Origin: Enteropsectra breve
Taxonomy: Eukaryota > Microsporidia
Direction: 5' to 3'
Assembly: GCA_024243835.1 (NCBI GenBank)
Contig: JALPMN010000644.1
Location: 1-64,000 of the forward strand
DNA length: 64,000 nucleotides
In this document: piece after piece, positions 1 through 10,558 of the stretch
How the letters are laid out: each line of letters starts with the position of its first letter
Numbering within the stretch: the stretch's first letter is position 1
Program-made: the position numbers and the translations under genes
The notes under the pieces: generated by a model
Seen by the model: the letters and a program-made list of their open reading frames with translations, nothing else
Told to the model about the DNA's origin: nothing
The model's database searches: none

Positions 1-1100
1 CTCACCATAGCTCGAACATAATTCTCTCTGTAAGCATCATCTAAAACATTTAAAGGGGTAGAAAGTTCTGTGCTTTGTGTAGTAGTCGTCATCTCAATTA
101 AATCTTCACTTGATAAATCTCGTTGCTCTAGAGTTTCTTCAAAAACAGGCTGATAAATGTTATCGCTTTCTAACTGAGGATCAGAAACAGTAGTCATTTG
201 CTCGGCAGAAATAATGTTACGGCCCTGTGGTATATTACATTGTCGCATACGAAAAGCCATAAAGGGATATTGGTTAATAGCTCTATGCCAGCGCATATTA
301 TACGAAAAAACGATATCTGGTAAGATGTCTATCCATTTCCAGTTTCCAATCCCTTCTAATGCTTTCGCAATTTTTCTTACTAGAGTTTGGTTTACTCGTT
401 CAACTTGGCCCTGATTTTGGGGATGTCGTGGCCTTCCTCTAACATGCATGATTCCCCACTGAGCACATAAAGCCTCTAGCTGCGAATTTACAAACTCTCG
501 ACCATTATCTGTTTGTATAATCTGAGGAGCACCTTCTTGGTATAGAATTGGTTTAAATGACTGAACAACTTCGCTGGCGCTTTTAGTTTTCATAGGATGA
601 GCATAAAGATATTTAGAGTATGTATCCAAGATGGTCAAGATCCATCCGTAGCCATCATTTTCATCTACATAGTGTCTTAGATCCACACAATCCATCCGTA
701 CGCGCTCCCACACAGTATTAGTTATAATAGGTGTGATAGCAGATGCACGAACTAATGGTTGATGTCTCTGGCATATTTCACATGCCCCTACAAATTGATC
801 GACATGGAGTCGCCAGATACCACAATATTGGCGCTTTAAGCTTTTATGCATAGCCTTTATACCGGCATGATCTGGGAGATGAATGCTTTTAAGAATAGCG
901 TTACGTTGGTCTACACTATCCAAACCAACTACTTCAAGTAAACTTGTTCCATGTATTTTAAACAGCTTGTTGTCTTGAAGATGAAAATGAGCTAACTTTC
1001 TTTTGTAATTTGCCTTTTGACTTTTGTTTATAGGAAGAGTTTCGTTTAATAAGAAAGCTTTCATCTCTTCTATCTCTAATATTGAAAAAGAATAGCGCAT
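1..1100 (-). CDS. Partial stand-alone DD35E integrase (Ty3/gypsy- or GIN-like)
   Basis: The frame is open from an ATG at 1100 to the left edge, about 366 codons, so the C-terminus lies outside the window. It has an integrase HHCC zinc finger (H78, H85, C107, C110). A catalytic core follows: D137 in a MDCVD context, D198 in QTDNGREF and E234 in NQGQVER, giving exactly 35 residues between the last two acids (DD35E). No reverse transcriptase lies upstream, where the sequence turns AT-rich and non-coding. This fits a GIN/Ginger-type DNA transposon or an isolated retroelement integrase of the kind often labelled KRAB-A domain protein 2 in microsporidia. The visible part has no frameshift, so it may be young or still active. 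The catalytic class is secure; the element type is not. Confidence 0.8.
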   Translation of the reverse strand, partial: MRYSFSILEIEEMKAFLLNETLPINKSQKANYKRKLAHFHLQDNKLFKIHGTSLLEVVGLDSVDQRNAILKSIHLPDHAGIKAMHKSLKRQYCGIWRLHVDQFVGACEICQRHQPLVRASAITPIITNTVWERVRMDCVDLRHYVDENDGYGWILTILDTYSKYLYAHPMKTKSASEVVQSFKPILYQEGAPQIIQTDNGREFVNSQLEALCAQWGIMHVRGRPRHPQNQGQVERVNQTLVRKIAKALEGIGNWKWIDILPDIVFSYNMRWHRAINQYPFMAFRMRQCNIPQGRNIISAEQMTTVSDPQLESDNIYQPVFEETLEQRDLSSEDLIEMTTTTQSTELSTPLNVLDDAYRENYVRAMV

Positions 1101-1200
1101 GGGTAGATATACAAAGTAAAATTTCCCGCCATTTTAATAAAAAGAAAATTTTTTTACTACCCTAGTTTTTTCTAGCTTTTTTAAATAAGTTGATTTTTTG

Positions 1201-1231
1201 GGTGTAAGATGTGGCCGGGTGTAAGATGTGG
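1201..1231. repeat. Short direct repeat upstream of the integrase
   Basis: Two copies of GGTGTAAGATGTGG lie three bases apart (1201-1214 and 1218-1231). They sit in the AT-rich stretch between the integrase and the MULE. They could be part of an element terminus, but no matching inverted copy is visible. Confidence 0.5.
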
Positions 1232-1247
1232 GTTCGACATTATATGT

Positions 1248-3218
1248 TGCAGCAAAACAATTCAAAATGCAAGAGAATGTGAATTATACTTTAAAAAGTT
1301 GCAGTAAAATATTAAAAAATGCAGCAAAGCAACAAATAATAGCTTAAAACCTTTTTTGTACATTTACGATCTGAGACCATAGTGTTATGCATAACTGTTT
1401 TAAATAATATTTAATCCTTTCCCAAAGAAGAATTTTTCGAAATTTTCTTTGGTCTCCCTCTCTTCTTATTGGCTGAGAGTAATGCCACCGTTACTATGTT
1501 AATCTTGTTAATGCCTTCTAAATAATTATAAAAATGCTTGCATTTTTTGTAAAATTAAAGCATGTGCATGTAACATCTTGATACGAAGCTAATACACTTT
1601 TTGCTGTTACCACTGAGATTGCTGAGTGTGAGGTTATCATCTGATTATAAAACTCAAATCGATTCTCTACGATCATATCAATAAGATCATCAACTTCGTG
1701 CTGAGTAATACTGGCTGAATAATAAGCAACAATGATGACTTTATCTATTTACAGAATTTTTTAGATAAAGTAGATCCCATATCAACAAGATCAGCTGAAT
1801 CGTATTGAATCTCAGTAAATGGAACATTTAAAACAGATCTCGAGTATTTATCCACTTGATCAATAATAATGCTAGTAGCAAGCTTAACAAATTGAAGTGC
1901 ATTAGACCTTTCCAGTTTGCATAAGTTTCTTTTATAGTACGGTTAAATCTTTCAAAAGCATTATTTGTGCTTGGCACAAAAATGCTATATCCTTTGTACC
2001 ACTTTTTTTCCAGATGAAAAGTAGTTAGTAGAAAATTCGTTGAAAAATTCAGCAGTGGTATTAAAAGCTCTCCACTTTTTCTGCAGCAAATCATATGCTG
2101 AGTCAAATATTATGGCAGAGCTTGATTTTTGGATAAATTTTATATCGTTACTAAAATCTGCCTGAAAATGTCTAGGTAACTTTGTTATATAATTGGACAT
2201 GTTTCTCCAAACATGCGCCCAACACAATGTTCTTTTAGTGCCTGGAAAGCATGTTTGCTGCATCTTTGTTATTTCAAGAGCACAATCAGCAACTACATTA
2301 TTTGGTGAAAATACAAAGCCCAAACTACAATAAAACTCTTTTAAACTATCCATGCACCAGATATAAGATCCTGTAGATTCTACTTCACAAATACAAATTG
2401 CAACCAAATGAAAATGCTTGTTAGTGTCGGTTGTTCCTATCACTACAACGGGATAACCTAGATCGATTAGTTTATAAGTTGCATCAATATGAAGGTGATT
2501 AATAGATCTGAATTTACTGATCAAATTTTTATGAGAAATGCAAATCCTAGGTTTTTGGTCTTTCAATTCAAGCTTTATCAAAAGATTCTCATTTTCAGCA
2601 AGGAGGCTTGCACACAGTGCTGTTAACTCTGTTGTGGTTTGCATGCCATTTAGCGCCTTACCTCTATGAATGATGGAAGAAATTTTATTAGTGCTTATAC
2701 TTTTACCTAATTTAAGTAGTCTTTGGTTAATTATTTTTGGCTTAAGCTTTAAAACATTATACAGCTCAAGGACTTCTTCTTTTATTTTAGTATTAGAAAT
2801 CCGAGCAGACACACCACAGTCTTGATGATGGTCTCCTAGTTTCTGAACCAAAAACTTCTGTGTATGAGGCATGTAGAACACTTTAAGCTTTGCATGGCAC
2901 TGTATTCCTTTGCTTGTTATACATTTGAATGAATAGCGCGTATATCCCTCGGCAACATAGGTATCTCTCTTGGACCATGTCTTGTCTTCAACAGATGTTG
3001 CCATTTCATATGTATCATATGTCCCTACTTCTTCCCATGTTGAAGTCGGCTCCTGCATAACGGAATAAAATTTTGCAATTTTTAATACAAAATTTAAAGT
3101 ACCGCAATTTATAATATTTTCCTGCACACATTTAATATAAAATTCATATTTTGATGCAATTTTAAAAAATTTTCTGCAATGTTGAAAATTTTCCCGCATT
3201 TTGTAAAATTTTCCTGCA
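1248..3218 (-). mobile_element. Decayed Mutator-like element (MULE) with imperfect TIRs
   Basis: Both ends begin TGCAG and carry related A-rich terminal sequence in inverted orientation, with spaced TGCA/TGCG motifs over roughly 65-80 bases (left from about 1248, right ending about 3218). They enclose a broken MULE transposase. The 9-base flanks at the proposed ends (1239-1247 and 3219-3227) do not match. So either the ends are misplaced or the insertion is old or rearranged. The right end abuts a gag-protease pseudogene, consistent with insertion into that retroelement. Confidence 0.55.
1411..3199 (-). pseudogene. MULE transposase, multiply frameshifted
   Basis: The main open part is 3199-1985, or 3058-1985 from the inner ATG. 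It has an N-terminal Cys/His zinc-finger-like region (FKC, QCHAKL, DHHQDC) and a MULE core including HIDATYKL, VADCALEI and CWAHVWRN. Homology then continues through at least three frame changes: a piece ending at 1828, a further segment around 1760-1600, and a SWIM-type finger. The SWIM motif CTCFNF...CKH is itself split by a frameshift near 1553. The C-terminus is a basic AT-hook-like KRGRPKK ending at 1411. The transposase is clearly inactive. Host transposons of this class are known from several microsporidia. Confidence 0.75.
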
Positions 3219-4210
3219 CGATAAATCCTTAACCCTTATTTTAAGCCCTAAGTCTGTTGCCTTGGCTTCGGAAATAATCGAGTGCCTCGAGACGGTATCT
3301 AAAATTATAGAAAGATTCTTGTCCATGTATGATGAAGATAATTTAATTTCACTAAGGTCCTCAATTTTATCTTGTATTAAAAACTGGTTTGGTTGCTTTA
3401 CAGCCTCATTGTATGAGCGTTTAGCTCGGCATTCAGCGTCTGAATGTCCACTAGTCTTATGGTATTTGCACCATTTCTTTGTTTGGGAGTTAAAATGGCA
3501 TAGGTTCTTTGAAAATGAGTTTCCTGGGATATCGTATCTTTTCTGAGTGGTGTACGTCGGGAGGGAAGCACGCAAGACTCTTCGTTGCTCGAGCCTTTCG
3601 ACTGCTTCTTTAATCGTTGTAAATCCTTGATCAACGATAAAATTCTGCTTGTGCGAATTCAGCCCTCGAATAAAGTATTCAAGATAATCACGTCCACGAT
3701 ATCTATCAGTCTTTGCTAAACATATTTCTGCTCTTGACATGGCCTCTTTAAGCCTGCTTGCATAAGTATAAAGATCTGGAAAATCCTTTGCAAAAATTTT
3801 TTTGGCTTGAAGGTCAGGGGATGGGAACTTTGTTGGACGAAAGAAATATGCTTGTAAGCTAATAAGAGCACTGCTGAAAGTCCTTTTACTGCTAATATTC
3901 CATGATATTCAGTATCCACAAGTACGTGAAGGAGTGAGTAGCCGTAGTCTTCTGTCCAGCCGCAGAGATAAAAGGCATTTTTAATTTCTGAGATCCAGCT
4001 GAAAAGATCTTGTGAATGGGGATGGAAAAGCTTGGAAAGATGGAACTTAAGGGGATCTTGTGAACCCTTAATGAAAGCTGTGAAGGTGTACTTAGTCGTG
4101 TCGGATGGAGTGAATGGGATAGTTTCCGGCGATGTATACATCATGTCGGACCCTCGGGGATTCCGAGCGGGCGAACTAAAAGAAGAAGAAGAGTACTTTG
4201 TAAAACCCAT
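3219..4210 (-). pseudogene. Ty3/gypsy gag-protease fragment, frameshifted
   Basis: An ATG at 4210 opens a gag-like reading that loses frame near 3870. It resumes in the frame of the segment ending at 3219, where the MULE terminus begins. Visible elements are a gag matrix/capsid-like helical region, a CCHC-like knuckle (CKYHKTSGHSDAEC) and the start of an aspartic protease. In the protease, the canonical DTG reads DTV in ILDTVSRHSII. The gene is broken by at least one frameshift and truncated by the adjoining element. It points left, so it is not the gag of the rightward pol that starts near 4270. Confidence 0.65.
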
Positions 4211-4269
4211 CTTTATTGAAATATTTTTCTTATTTATATTTTATAAGTTGATTGCTGATCGTTCTTAAT

Positions 4270-4810
4270 TTATTAGTGTGATATCAATAAGAGATTATGG
4301 CTGTAGAATTGCAGAAACATCATTAGAAGAGGTCGTGACAGCAGAGGTATCGCTGTTTACGACAGGGTCCATGAAACATATAAAAAACATAAAAGAAATA
4401 CTGAAACATCTTAAAAACGGTATTATCACGGAATCAAATAGCCCGTGGAGATCAAGAGTAGTCCCAATTATGAAAAAGGATGGCCCGATTCGTATGTGCA
4501 TTGACTATAAAGCTTTAAATTCAATAACAGTCCACGAAGCATACCTACTACCTAAAATCGATGAGCATATTGATTCTCTGAGCCAAGCAACAATATTTAG
4601 CTCACTTGATGCACTGTCAGGCTATTATCAATTAGCCGTTGAAAAGAAGGACAGAGAGAAAACTGTTTTTTCATGGAATAACACGCTATACGAATTTGTC
4701 AGAATGCTTTTCGGATTATCTAATGCCCCAGCGACATTTCAAAGGGCACTGGATCACATATTCAATGGCATCCGTGGTTCTTTGTAATCCCATATCTAGA
4801 TGACATAATT
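4270..4810 (+). pseudogene. Ty3/gypsy pol, left part (reverse transcriptase)
   Basis: The translation carries a linker, then RT motifs SNSPWRSRVVPIMKKDG, RMCIDYKALN, FSSLDALSGYYQL and FGLSNAPATFQR. One frameshift occurs near 4780. The catalytic box then continues in another frame as PYLDDII and stops at the left copy of a 9-base target duplication. The same RT resumes after the inserted Merlin element at 5813. The ORF has no credible start and the element is dead. Confidence 0.8.
4802..4810. repeat. Left target-site duplication of the Merlin element
   Basis: GACATAATT occurs here and again at 5804-5812. It encodes part of the RT box YLDDII, and fusing the flanks at one copy gives continuous RT sequence across the site. 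Confidence 0.9.
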
Positions 4811-5803
4811 GGACCATGGGGCTAATAGGCCCCAAAAACACTATAAAAAAATTTTTTTTTGAAAAATAGCCCTTAAAATGCCTTATCGAAGAATTGAGGA
4901 TGAAATTATTGATGAAATAATTGGAGACCTGAGGAAAAAGAGGGGTGCAAAGTGCACAAGATGTGGGCATTCAACAAAACAATCGCAAGCAAAAGCAGAT
5001 ATGTTTATATGCCAGAATAAGATATGCAAGCGAAGGTTTAATCCCTGGGAAGATACTATATTCTACCAGTCAAAGATTAGCAAAAAGGAAATTTTGCTTA
5101 TCCTTGAGCTTTGGACACAGAAAACTCCAAAAATAATATTGCATATGTTTTAAAACTCACAGAAAAGCTGTTTATTGTATTTTATTCAAGCTTTCTGCTA
5201 TCCTTGTCCCAAGGTACTATGGAACATTAGATAATGATTTTGGAGGAGATGAATGCGTAGTTGAAATCGATGAAAGTAAATTTGGAAAGCGCAAGTATAA
5301 CAAGGGTCACCATGTGGAAGGCGTGTGGGTCCTTGGAATGATAGAGAGATCTGCTAGAAAGAGAATAAAATTATATGTTCTTGATAACAGAACAAGAGAA
5401 ACGCTCGATCAGATAATTGGAGAAAATGTGAGCAATGATTCTATTGTAAATATTGATGGTTGGAAAGGATATAATGGTATGCGTTTCATTTTTAAACGTC
5501 ATGGAACAGTAAACCATTCTCTGTACTATAAGGATCCTACAACTGGTGTGCATACTAACACAATTGAGGGATCATGGCTAGGTGTTAAGATGCATATTCC
5601 TCCTAGAGAAAGAACTAAAGATAAAGTTCAGTTATACCTAGTGAGATATATGCTCATAAAAAATGCAATTGGACATCCATTCCTTGAATTATTAAAATAT
5701 TTATTCTAAGTATTCTTTTTTTTTTTGAAAGCACCATTTTAGGGGCTATTTTTAAAAAAAATTTATTTTATATGGCTTTTGGGACCTGTCGGCCCCCAAA
5801 GCC
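4811..5803 (+). mobile_element. Merlin/IS1016-type DNA transposon inserted in a Ty3 RT gene
   Basis: The element is 993 bases and flanked by a perfect 9-base duplication, within the 8-9 bases typical of Merlin. Its terminal inverted repeats are about 70 bases (4811-4880 and 5735-5803) and align nearly end to end. Shared blocks include GGGGC near the tips, CCCAAAA further in, and TAGCCC...AAAATG at the inner edge. The left TIR includes the transposase start codon. The interior encodes an ISXO2-like transposase with one frameshift. Confidence 0.9.
4878..5709 (+). pseudogene. Merlin (ISXO2/IS1016-like) transposase with one frameshift
   Basis: The first frame (4878-5153) carries a zinc-ribbon-like CTRCGH...CQNKICKRRF followed by the family-typical TIF segment. 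The second frame is open from 5155 to 5709. It carries VVEIDESKF, VNIDGWKGY and HTNTIEGSW, consistent with the DDE-like catalytic residues of this family. The two frames join by a single-base slip near 5145-5155, in a T/A run. The rest is full length, so inactivation looks recent. A shifted read-through product cannot be excluded but is less likely. Confidence 0.85.
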
Positions 5804-5812
5804 GACATAATT
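5804..5812. repeat. Right target-site duplication of the Merlin element
   Basis: This GACATAATT copy matches 4802-4810 exactly. It is followed directly by ATATTCTCT, which continues the interrupted RT coding sequence. Confidence 0.9.
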
Positions 5813-6283
5813 ATATTCTCTAAATCTATCGAAGAACACAAAAAACACTTAAAAATAGTTTTAAATAGATTAAAAGCAGCAAATGTTTCTCTAAACAAAA
5901 AGAAATGCAAACTTTTCAAACCGAACTGAAAATACTAGGATATAAAATCGGAAAAGGATATGTTCAAATTGATCCAGAAAAGATTAAACACATCAAAGAA
6001 TTTGGCCTACCTAAGACAATAAAATCCCTACAATTATTTTTAGGACTAGTAAACTACTGCAGAAACTTCATTCCAAAACTAGCAGAAACCACAGAATCAC
6101 TATACAACTTATTAACAGGCAAAAAGAAAAGCAGTGAGTCAACAAGTACATGAAATGAGGAAACAAGTACAGCATTCAAGCAAGTAAAATTGAAACTATA
6201 ACAGCATACAATAAGAACTCAACCAAAAATGAATTTTCAGTTTATCCTAGTCACTGACGCTTCATCAGATGCGGGATGGTGTT
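5813..6283 (+). pseudogene. Ty3/gypsy pol, right part (RT C-terminus and RNase H start)
   Basis: This resumes the RT interrupted at 4810: IFSKSIEEHKKH, KKCKLF, KILGYKIG, then the connection motif FLGLVNYCRNFIPK. In-frame stops occur near 6152 and 6200. The RNase H opening FILVTDASSDAGW follows and then breaks off abruptly at about 6283. From there the sequence becomes the C-terminal end of an integrase on the opposite strand. No LTR lies at this junction. Confidence 0.75.
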
Positions 6284-8947
6284 TCCAGAGTTACAGTCTT
6301 CCGATCACTGCTGATAGCTTGAATTTTCATTGGGCCATTCCATTTTGGTGCCATTTTCCCTTGTTCATTACTACGATGCCATACCAGTTGCCCTACCTTG
6401 AACTTATATAACGCCTGTCGATGCAGGTTAGCTATTTCTCTGCGCTGCTTAGCAAGTTTCAAAGATATGTCAATGGCTCGTGAGAGAAGAGTATGCTGTG
6501 GGGTAGGTATACTCATAGATGTACTATACTCTTAAATTAGCGTTAATGGCGAGCATCCGAGTGCACGATGCCATGCATGTTGAAGACGTTTTTCGGCTAA
6601 TTGTACTGCTCTTGTAATCCCTAAATTTTTAAATGCCGTAGCACAAACACTATTGGTTGATTTATGCGCTCTGAAATGCCATTACTCTGCGGACTGTATG
6701 CTGAACAGGTAAGTGGTCGTATGCTATGGTTTTGAAGGAATTTTCGAACGCTTTGAGATATAAATTGCCGGCCTTGATCGGTTAAGAATGTTTTTGGCGC
6801 TTGATGTTCACCAATCCATTTTGTTAAGGCTTTTATTACTTCTTCTGGTGTGATTGTATAGATGCAAAAGAATCTTGTCCAACGCGTGCAACGGTCGGTG
6901 ATCGTTAATAACCAGACTTTTGAGTGCGAATGCTGTCCAGGAAATTCAGAGGTTAATATTGGTCCCAGTATATCGCAGAAATGTCTTCAAATGGGACTGT
7001 AGATGTAATATCACCTGATAGGGCTCCATAGTTACACTTTGCTATTCTATATCTCTGACACTGTTGACAGGAACGTGTGATCTCTTTACATTTTTCTAGT
7101 AGCCCTTGTGCAGGAACCTTGTGACGAAGCGAGCGGTAAAGTGCTTGGCAGCCGGGATGTGCTAATTTCTCAAAATTTTCCTTGATTAAGTGGTCGAGCT
7201 GTTTAAGAACTGTCTCGTTTTTCTCTCCCCTTTGAATAAAGCAGCATCGAGATAAAACACCTGCCACTGAGTTTTCGGAACCAGGTTTGTATTTCATCAG
7301 GATATCGTATTCTGCTAGGACTAATTTCCAACGCTGAGCCCTGTTCGAGGTAAGCTTAGTAGAGGATAGCAAATTTATGTGGTCAGTGTGTACAGTAATC
7401 TGAGCATTAAAGATGATACTCTTAAAATATTTGACTGCCTCGATGATCGCCAGTAGCTCTTTTTCAGTGGTCGTATAATTTTTTTGTGACCTGGTGAGTG
7501 TTTTGCTAAAAAACCCTATCACCTTTTTTTGCTGATATAAGGTAGCGCCAAGTGTCTTGTCAGAAGCATCTGTATCGATGGAAAATGTTTGATTTGGATC
7601 TGACGTTGCCAGTAATACCTGCTGCTTTATATCCTCAAAATACTATTAACTATTTTTTGTTCTGTCTCAGTCCAATTAAAAGGAATTTCTTTTTTTGTTT
7701 GACGTGTCAATGGAAGTATTCTATCACTTAGCCTTTTTATAAACGGGCGGAACCAATTTATGAATCCAAGGAGGCGTAATAGTTGGCGTTTAGTCCGTGG
7801 TGTTCCAGAGGCTAGGCGAAATGATTCAATGCGACTAGTATCAGGACATATTCCTTCGCTGTTGATGATATGACCTAAATAGTTGACACTGCTCTCAAAG
7901 AAATGGCTTTTGTCAAAATTTAGTATCACATTGTTTGTCTTCAATAATCTTAAAACTTCTCTTAAATGTTCGCGATGCTCATCTCGTGATTGAGAGATAA
8001 CCAGAATATCATCTAAAAAAATTCGAACATATATAAGATGACCCAAAATTCGAGTGATGGTTCTCTGAAACACATGCGGTGTATTCATCAATCCAAAGGG
8101 AACGCGGAGATACTCATAGTGTCGATTTAATATTACGAATGCTGATACACGTTGGGCTTCTTCGCTCATGGCGATCTGGTGGTATCCCTGTCGAAGGTCG
8201 ATTTGGCTGAAGATTGTACTAGATGGGATACTTCTAAGCTCTTCAATTATATTTGGAAAAGGATAAGATTCTTTCACGGTGACTTCATTTAATGCCCTGT
8301 AGTCTACGACCAAGCGTATAGATTTGTCTTTCTTTGCAATGGCAAAGGCAGGTGATGCGTAAGCTGTTTCTCTGACAGGCGAGATGATTCCTTCCTTTTG
8401 AAGGCGATCAAGTTCTTCTAAAACGGCAGATCTAATTTTCAGAGGAACAGGATAAGTTCGTTTAGAGATAGGAATCATTGACGTTAACTGAATATCCATC
8501 ATGGCATGTGGAATCGGATATGTAGGATCAGTTTCTCGTTCATATCGTGCTAGTTCTTCTAGGCATTGCTGTTTATTATCATCTTCTACTCTTCTGAGTT
8601 GCCCAGCTTGATCGAATAATTGGGCATCAGGACTTTCCTGCCACGCTTGCCATCTTTCGCTGCCCATATAGATTATTTGCCCAGCAATTCTTACTGTTCT
8701 CTCTCTAAAGTCTATCTGTACCTCTTGATTGCTGAGGAATGTGGCTCCTAACAGAACTGTTTTAAGGTTGCCTTCAATTACCAAAAAGCGCTAGTGGAAA
8801 GTGAGCTAAGGGAAATCGAAAAGTTTAATAGCAATAGTGCAAGTACCAGTTACTTGGGTTTTTGAGCCATTGCCTAATCCAGCTTCGGGGTTTCCTCTCT
8901 GTGGTACGATTTCTAGCCCTAACTCCTTTGCAAGGTGATGTCCTATA
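6284..8947 (-). pseudogene. Second Ty3/gypsy pol (protease-RT-RNase H-integrase), broken
   Basis: Read leftward, the order is as follows. A protease end (GLGNGSKTQVTGT) carries two in-frame stops near 8800. The RT (8784-7627) has LVVDYRALN, FSQIDLRQGYHQI, FGLMNTP and FLDDIL. A frameshift near 7640 precedes RNase H (IDTDASDKTLGA, TTTEKELLAI, HTDH). Then come an integrase HHCC finger (HPGCQ, CQQCQRY), a frameshift at the first catalytic Asp (near 6960), TDQGRQF, SNGISER, and a C-terminal domain (VGQLVWHRSN...WNGPMKI) ending about 6284. The gag side is cut off at 8948 by a Tc1 element. It is a different, divergent family member from the forward pol to its left. Confidence 0.85.
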
Positions 8948-8949
8948 TA

Positions 8950-10556
8950 CAGTGCGCGTCAAAAGTTTAAGACACCCCTTATTTCGAGTTTTTGGCTGCC
9001 AATAGTGTACTACAGAAATTAAAACTTTCACCAGATCGTTTATTTTTACTTTTGCATTTGCTGCTTCTTTTCTTTTTTTCCAAGGTTGCATGAATCTAGA
9101 CTTTTGGCAAAAATAAGGTTTTTTGTCGCGTCAAAAGTTTAAGACAGGTAAGAATAAACACTTTAATTGTTGGATTAATATAGCTTATGTCTGTATTAAT
9201 CACGAATTTCAATATAAAAATTTAATTAAAATTTTAGGCATGCAAAATTATGATCGTATCTCGAGAGGAGATCGGCCAGTTTTCGACATTAATATTTAGT
9301 ACTAGCACCATGTGAGACCAAAACATCAATTATTCTTTCTCACATAGACAATATCAAGCTCTCCAGTATGTCTTTGCTAATGAGTTCCCACTCTTTTATT
9401 AGAGTTTCTTTAAGCTGATCGATATCATCAAATTGACGGCCATTAGCGTAAACCCGATGCACTAAATACCCCAGAGGTTTTCAATGGGATTAAGATCAGG
9501 AAAATAGGCAGGCCATTCCATGCATTCGATCCCATTCGCCTCCAGCCATGTCATATTCGATTTTGCAATATGTGGCCGAGCATTATCCTGTTGAAAAAGT
9601 GATAAGCCGTTATCACGCAGTGCGAGGAAAGGCAGCAAATGATTGTTTAAAACACTTTGGTACTTAATACCATCTATCCCTCCCTCCAGAAATGCAAGTT
9701 CTGACTTTCCAAAAAAGTCAAAGCATGCCCACACCATTATGCTTCCACCTCCAAAAGCTCGATGTGCTAAGACAGGAGAGCTGCTGCCAACTGCATGCCA
9801 ATAATATGCATATCCATCAGGGCCATCTAGATTAAATTTCTTTTCATCAGAAAAGATGGTGTATTTCCATCTTTCACCCAGGTCCATGTTGCGTTTAGCC
9901 CAACGCACTCGATCCGCCATATGGTCGTCGTTAAGAACAGACTTTGGTTCATTTTGCGAAGCGAAAAGCTACATTTATTTTTCAATATACGTAAAATGGT
10001 GTTATTTGACACCCTAAGACCAAACATTTCTTTTATTTTTGATGCCGTAATAGACTTATTTTTAACGGCTTTTAGTATAGCTGCAATTTGTCTGGCAGAA
10101 ATAACTGGTGGGCAACCAGAACGAGGAGTCAACCCATAATCATCGCTCTTTTTCAAGTAGTTCGCAACAACCGTCCTTGAGCGCCGTATTTTTGCTGCGA
10201 TGTATGAAATGGTCTTTTTCTCAGCAAAGAGAGCTTGAATTTCGCTCTTTTCAAAGGCATTGAGTTCTTTACCTTTTCCCATTATAAGGGTATAATATGA
10301 AAGTCAGAAGCGTTATTTTTGGCGGTAAATTTTAAATTTTATCAAAAAAATACCTTACCTGTCTTAAACTTTTGGCGCGGCAAAAAAGCCTATTTTTACA
10401 AAAAGTCTAAATTTATGCTAGCTGGGAAAATACTAAAAAAAGAAGCAGATGCAAAATTAAAAATAGGCATTGTCTTGAATATTTTAACGTATGCAGTGCT
10501 CTTTCGGCTCCCAAAAACCCGAAATAAGAGGGGTCTTAAACTTTTGGCGCGGACTG
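8950..10556 (-). mobile_element. Tc1/mariner transposon with IR/DR-type termini
   Basis: The element starts CAGT and ends ACTG, flanked on both sides by TA (8948-8949, 10557-10558), the Tc1 target rule. Each end carries two copies of the core TCAAAAGTTTAAGAC. Outer copies lie at the tips and inner copies at about 9127-9148 and 10359-10380. This gives long inverted repeats of about 180 bases of the IR/DR type known from Sleeping Beauty-like elements. It encloses a frameshifted transposase and truncates the leftward Ty3 pol. Confidence 0.9.
9340..10282 (-). pseudogene. Tc1-like transposase with two frameshifts
   Basis: The ATG at 10282 starts an N-terminal paired-like HTH region (FEKSEIQALFAEKKTISYIA, then a second HTH around NNTILRIL). 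Frame changes near 9970, inside the SLRKMNQ region. The catalytic part carries SDEKKFNLDGPDG, QQDNARPH and NPIENLW, the Tc1 DDE residues. A second frameshift follows directly after NPIENLWG (near 9465). The C-terminal helix continues to a stop at 9340-9342. Two breaks make it inactive, although the TIRs are intact and could be mobilised by a related source. Confidence 0.85.
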
Positions 10557-10558
10557 TA

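Noticed and set aside
1239..3227. Nine-base target duplication around the MULE
   Set aside because: The flanks at the best estimate of the ends (ATTATATGT and CGATAAATC) do not match.
3262..3546. Forward open frame over the gag-protease region
   Set aside because: Lies antisense to the recognisable gag-protease sequence and shows no family signal.
4878..5709. Programmed frameshift producing active Merlin transposase
   Set aside because: The family is normally encoded in one frame and the slip lies in a simple T/A run, so plain mutation is more likely.
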